From positions 1 through 13,859 of the forward strand of contig JAPEVF010001107.1 in assembly GCA_029747585.1 (NCBI GenBank): DNA of 13,859 bases. The letters run 5' to 3'. Of the stretch, positions 9,361-13,859 are shown piece by piece. This stretch comes from Pleurotus djamor (Eukaryota; Basidiomycota; Agaricomycetes; Agaricales; Pleurotaceae). The notes under the pieces were generated by a model. It was not told the DNA's origin and ran no database searches. It was given only the letters and a program-made list of their open reading frames with translations. Position 1 is the first letter of the stretch; each line of letters starts with the position of its first letter. A program made the translations under genes and the position numbers.

Positions 9361-10162
9361 TCATATCTCAACCACAATAGCCCCCTTCCTCTCATCATCT
9401 CGAAAGCCTCCAATGGACGCGGCATTGACCATGATGGTCACCGCGTCTCCCCCAGCGGGCTTTCTCCGAAACCACGCTACCACCGCCCACCAAGCTAATC
9501 GAATCAGACTACTCCATCCCACTCTCCCAGCATAAATCTCTTCGTATATGGCATTCGCCTCATCCCAGCTGACACATTCTACACTCCTCGCGGCGTGGAT
9601 GTGCCCAAAAACATGCAACTTGGGCCGTACGCGCCATAATGCCTTCAAAAGTGGATAACACCCCGTCCCGTCTAGGTCTAGGTGTCCGAGTGGTGGACCG
9701 TGGGTGATCAAAATGTCGGTGAGCAAAGGGATACGACACCAGAAGTTGGCCGATTCAGATTCGGGGTAGAGCTGTGGTGAGGCACGAGGGTATTGGAAGA
9801 CCCAAGACCCGTGTTTGGGTGTGTGGGGACTACCGTAGACGCGTAGAGTGCGGCCATGTAATGTGATGGTGGTGGAAGCGTCGTGGAGGAAAGTGAGGCT
9901 TGGGTACGTTGAAGAAATTTAAGGCCGGATGTCGGGATTATCAAGACAGATATCGTGGTTTCCTGCTATGAACAACTTGTGGGGATGTGGTTGCGAGTCT
10001 AGCCAGGAGAGGAGGATGGAGTAGTTGGGCAAGGTAGAGGAGTGGAGAGGCCTTGAATTGTTCCCAATTACTTGGGGGCTGTCGCATCAGAAGCGCGTCC
10101 ATCAACAGTAGGCTCGTTGTAGTATCAACTTCTATGACGAGAGGATGACAATCGATCCTCTT
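9361..10162 (-). pseudogene. Calcineurin-like metallophosphoesterase, apparently disabled
   Basis: Related to the small eukaryotic metallophosphoesterases of the MPPED1/2 (239) type. Visible on the minus strand in one frame: HKLFIAGNHDICLDN (metal-binding GNHD, about 9960), LTFLHDASTTITLHGRTLRVYGSPHTP, DILITHGPPLGHLD (GH motif) and LHVFGHIHAA (GHxH), ending AIVVEI-stop at 9361. A TAA at 9919-9921 interrupts this frame 13 codons after GNHD. No GT-AG pair I tried removes it in phase. The N-terminal part is also broken. A DALL fragment, expected as DALLHAGDL, is in a different frame near 10100, LGTIQGLSTPL is in a third frame, and a TGA at 10087-10089 closes the main frame. No clean GDxHG/DTH start motif was found. 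Either it is a decaying copy or the consensus is poor here. Confidence 0.7.
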
Positions 10163-10291
10163 AGAATAAGTAGAGGCTGGGACGGCCCTTCCTGGATCGC
10201 TTAGGTCATCCACCGATTGAACACAAGGTCGACTCGAGCTCAGTACATATGGGTTTTTGGGGACTACGGGGAGGACCTTGTAAGTGCGAAG

Positions 10292-10828
10292 CTACACGAA
10301 ATGAATATGAGGCATCTGGACAACAATATTCAAATCCTTGAACTCTTCGCTGGCATCTTCATCGTCCTCATCTAACACCCTTCCCTCACGGTTCGGGATA
10401 AAATGTTTCTTAGGAAGCGGCTGCACTCGCCTTGCCCATTGTGGAGGCGCTTCGTAGATCTTGGGTCGCGCCCGAAGCTCCTCAAAATCCTGGATTATGG
10501 CTGGCGCATCCCTCGGCAAACCCAGCTCAATGCGACGGTTGAAAGCATGGCACATGAGCCGCGTGAGAACCGCCAGGATAGTGTAGCGCAGCTGTTCTTC
10601 ATGAGAGAGGCTGCCGGGCTGCTTGATGTTGGCATTCGGGGCGCAGGGGTCGGGCAAAGAGGATACGAGCCACTCTGGGTGCGAGCAACAAAAGTATTCA
10701 AGTTCGTTTCGGAATCCGATGTTGTCATCAAGTACGAAGAATGTGTAGATGCGATAGAACGAGGCTGCTGCAGTGTCAGGGTGGCCCGTTCGGAGCAGCA
10801 GACGGGATATGAGGTCAATATTGTTCAA
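10292..10828 (-). CDS. Hypothetical protein, start unclear (possible truncated gene)
   Basis: An open frame of 178 codons ending at a stop at 10292-10294. I do not recognise the family. It reads like real protein: a helical first half (ISRLLLRTGHPDTAAASFYRIYTFFV, cut here from a longer helix), WLVSSLPDPC, a helix around LRYTILAVLTRLMCHAFNRRIELG, and an acidic stretch (EDDEDASEEF) before the end IVVQMPHIHFV. The first codon is TTG, preceded by an in-frame TGA two codons upstream. The first in-frame ATG comes about 90 codons in. An upstream ATG at 10891-10893 is in another frame, and I found no intron that joins it in phase. The glycerol kinase stop is only 122 bp upstream, so there is little room for missing exons. 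It may be the remnant of a larger gene. Confidence 0.5.
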   Translation of the reverse strand: MNNIDLISRLLLRTGHPDTAAASFYRIYTFFVLDDNIGFRNELEYFCCSHPEWLVSSLPDPCAPNANIKQPGSLSHEEQLRYTILAVLTRLMCHAFNRRIELGLPRDAPAIIQDFEELRARPKIYEAPPQWARRVQPLPKKHFIPNREGRVLDEDDEDASEEFKDLNIVVQMPHIHFV

Positions 10829-10839
10829 CGTTCACGTTC

Positions 10840-10855
10840 ACGCGTCAACGCGTCA
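10840..10855. repeat. Tandem pair of ACGCGTCA octamers (MCB-like)
   Basis: Two perfect head-to-tail copies of ACGCGTCA, embedded in a longer run of GTTCA/CGTCAA-like repeats (about 10824-10885). ACGCGT is the MluI cell-cycle box bound by fungal MBF complexes, with ACGCGTNA as preferred context. It sits between the glycerol kinase stop and the 178-codon frame, about 12 bp from that frame's first codon. Binding is an inference; a simple repeat is the alternative. Confidence 0.45.
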
Positions 10856-10950
10856 ACCCCCAACGACGCCCACGCCCACCGTTCAACGCACATTCAATGG
10901 ATCATGTTCATTTCTTCTTTAGATAAAGTTACAAATAAATATACAGATCT

Positions 10951-13003
<2,053 letters not shown>

Positions 13004-13249
13004 GGTAGCGATAACTGAGGGGATTGTGGGGGGATCTGTTTGAGGAGGGGGGGAACCATATGACTTTAAGTAGGTTGAGATCAAGTTACGTCGGTAAAGT
13101 ATGATTCTGAGTCCCGGGCCGCCGTCTTCCGCTCTGGTTTCTCCCCCTGTCCCACTCAGCCCAAGGGGCATTTTCGCCCACCAGCAGGTACATCATACAT
13201 AAAAATTGACCACAACCTCCAGTATCGTTGTCGTATAATAATCACCACT
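13004..13249. promoter_or_regulatory. Short divergent promoter region of glycerol kinase and the unknown plus-strand gene
   Basis: This is 246 bp between the glycerol kinase ATG (minus) and the next plus-strand ATG. On the minus strand the 60 bases before the kinase start are C-rich and pyrimidine-rich (about 13015-13055), like a fungal 5' leader. A CATAAAAA box at about 13198-13205 is a TATA candidate for the plus-strand gene. No other element was recognised. Confidence 0.4.
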
Positions 13250-13859
13250 ATGCTTGAGTCTGCTCAGCGAAAAACAGATGAGAAATCACATGGCCATTCC
13301 CCACACGCCGAGAGTCAATGCGGGGCAAAGGAAGTTTGATGATATCACAGGCCCACAAGACATCCATTGAGAGTAACGTACAAGCTCTAAAGTAGTATTA
13401 CAATTGATTAGACAAAGCAACACACCCAGATTCACATATATCTTCTCCTAGGACAGATAGCAATTACACAACAGACATCGAGCGCATAGGTTTGGTTAGG
13501 TCGGCGCAGCGTCTTCGCGCGAGTCCTTTGTTCAGTCGGCGTCGGGTCTACGACATGCAGAATTTGGCACAGCCTGAGATTCTTAGCCGTTTGAACCATC
13601 TTTATCCGGGGACCGTATGTCAATCTAGATGACCGAATGCGACGTATATGAGCAGGTGGAGTATGGTGATTTCGATGTGGAAGCTAAAACGCACTCTCGT
13701 TTCGAGATCATGGGTTACCCCGCCCCGTATGAGAGGTACTATGTCTTTCCGGCAACAGAGATGGGACAGCATTGTTATGCTATGCAACCGGCCGATTACA
13801 GAGGTAAAAACGGTCACGACTGACAAGATGGCGATCAGTAGGATTTCTATGAGTAAGGT
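13250..13859 (+). CDS. Probable 5' part of an unknown plus-strand gene, runs off the window
   Basis: I do not recognise this protein. An ATG at 13250 opens MLESAQRKTDEKSHGHSPHA, a polar N-terminus. A second open stretch at about 13412-13615 is Arg- and Ser-rich and ends DMQNLAQPEILSRLNHLYPGT, directly at a strong GTATGT donor (13616). With the AG at 13655-13656 this gives a 41-nt intron, short but possible. It leads in phase into VEYGDFDVEAK...FEIMGYPAPYERYYVFPATE...CYAMQPADYRG, rich in Tyr and Pro. A GTAAAA donor follows near 13804. The first intron (perhaps GTCAAT at 13314 to TAG at 13411, which keeps phase) is uncertain. The composition suggests a regulatory, partly disordered protein. The gene continues past the edge, and the model is a guess from open frames and splice-like sites. 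Confidence 0.4.

Noticed and set aside
9708..9944. 78-codon minus-strand frame over the metallophosphoesterase
   Set aside because: Shadow frame; the conserved family sequence is in the next frame, which carries the stop at 9919-9921.

Overview
The window looks like nuclear DNA of a filamentous basidiomycete, most likely an agaricomycete. Almost every gene is cut by many short introns (about 50-66 nt), and several proteins have agaricomycete-style architectures (fungal ubiquitin-like domain with WD40, RCC1 with PHD finger). A Rhizoctonia/Ceratobasidium-type source is a guess from these features, not a result. Four ambiguous bases (849, 5865, 5899, 5916) mark it as draft sequence.

Layout, left to right. 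(1) 2-798, plus: the sterol-sensing membrane domain of a SCAP-like protein, cut by the window edge. It reads in phase into (2) 850-3097, plus: a ubiquitin-like domain, a half zinc ribbon, a disordered linker and a seven-bladed WD40 propeller. (3) 3249-4890, minus: squalene synthase (ERG9), four exons, intact. (4) 5410-7913, minus: an RCC2-like RCC1 propeller fused to a PHD finger, 16 exons, including very small exons and a GC-AG intron. (5) 8551-9295, plus: a small nucleotidyltransferase-like protein with a myristoylation-type N-terminus and a frame break at homopolymers. (6) 9361-about 10162, minus: a metallophosphoesterase with an in-frame stop and frame breaks. (7) 10292-10828, minus: an unrecognised 178-codon frame without a usable ATG. 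(8) 10951-13003, minus: glycerol kinase, nine exons, intact. (9) 13250 to the edge, plus: the probable 5' part of an unknown gene.

The exon models for ERG9, RCC1-PHD and glycerol kinase were built by hand from splice sites. All junctions keep phase, and the totals are whole codons (492, 560 and 536 residues). In contrast, the three genes at 8.5-10.8 kb are all damaged or incomplete.

Functionally, the left third is the most coherent. A SCAP-type sterol sensor sits tail-to-tail with the first committed enzyme of sterol synthesis, 151 bp apart. The sensor's usual C-terminal part appears to be replaced by, or fused to, a ubiquitin-like/WD40 module. This is the best candidate for something undescribed here, with assembly or gene-boundary error as the main alternative.
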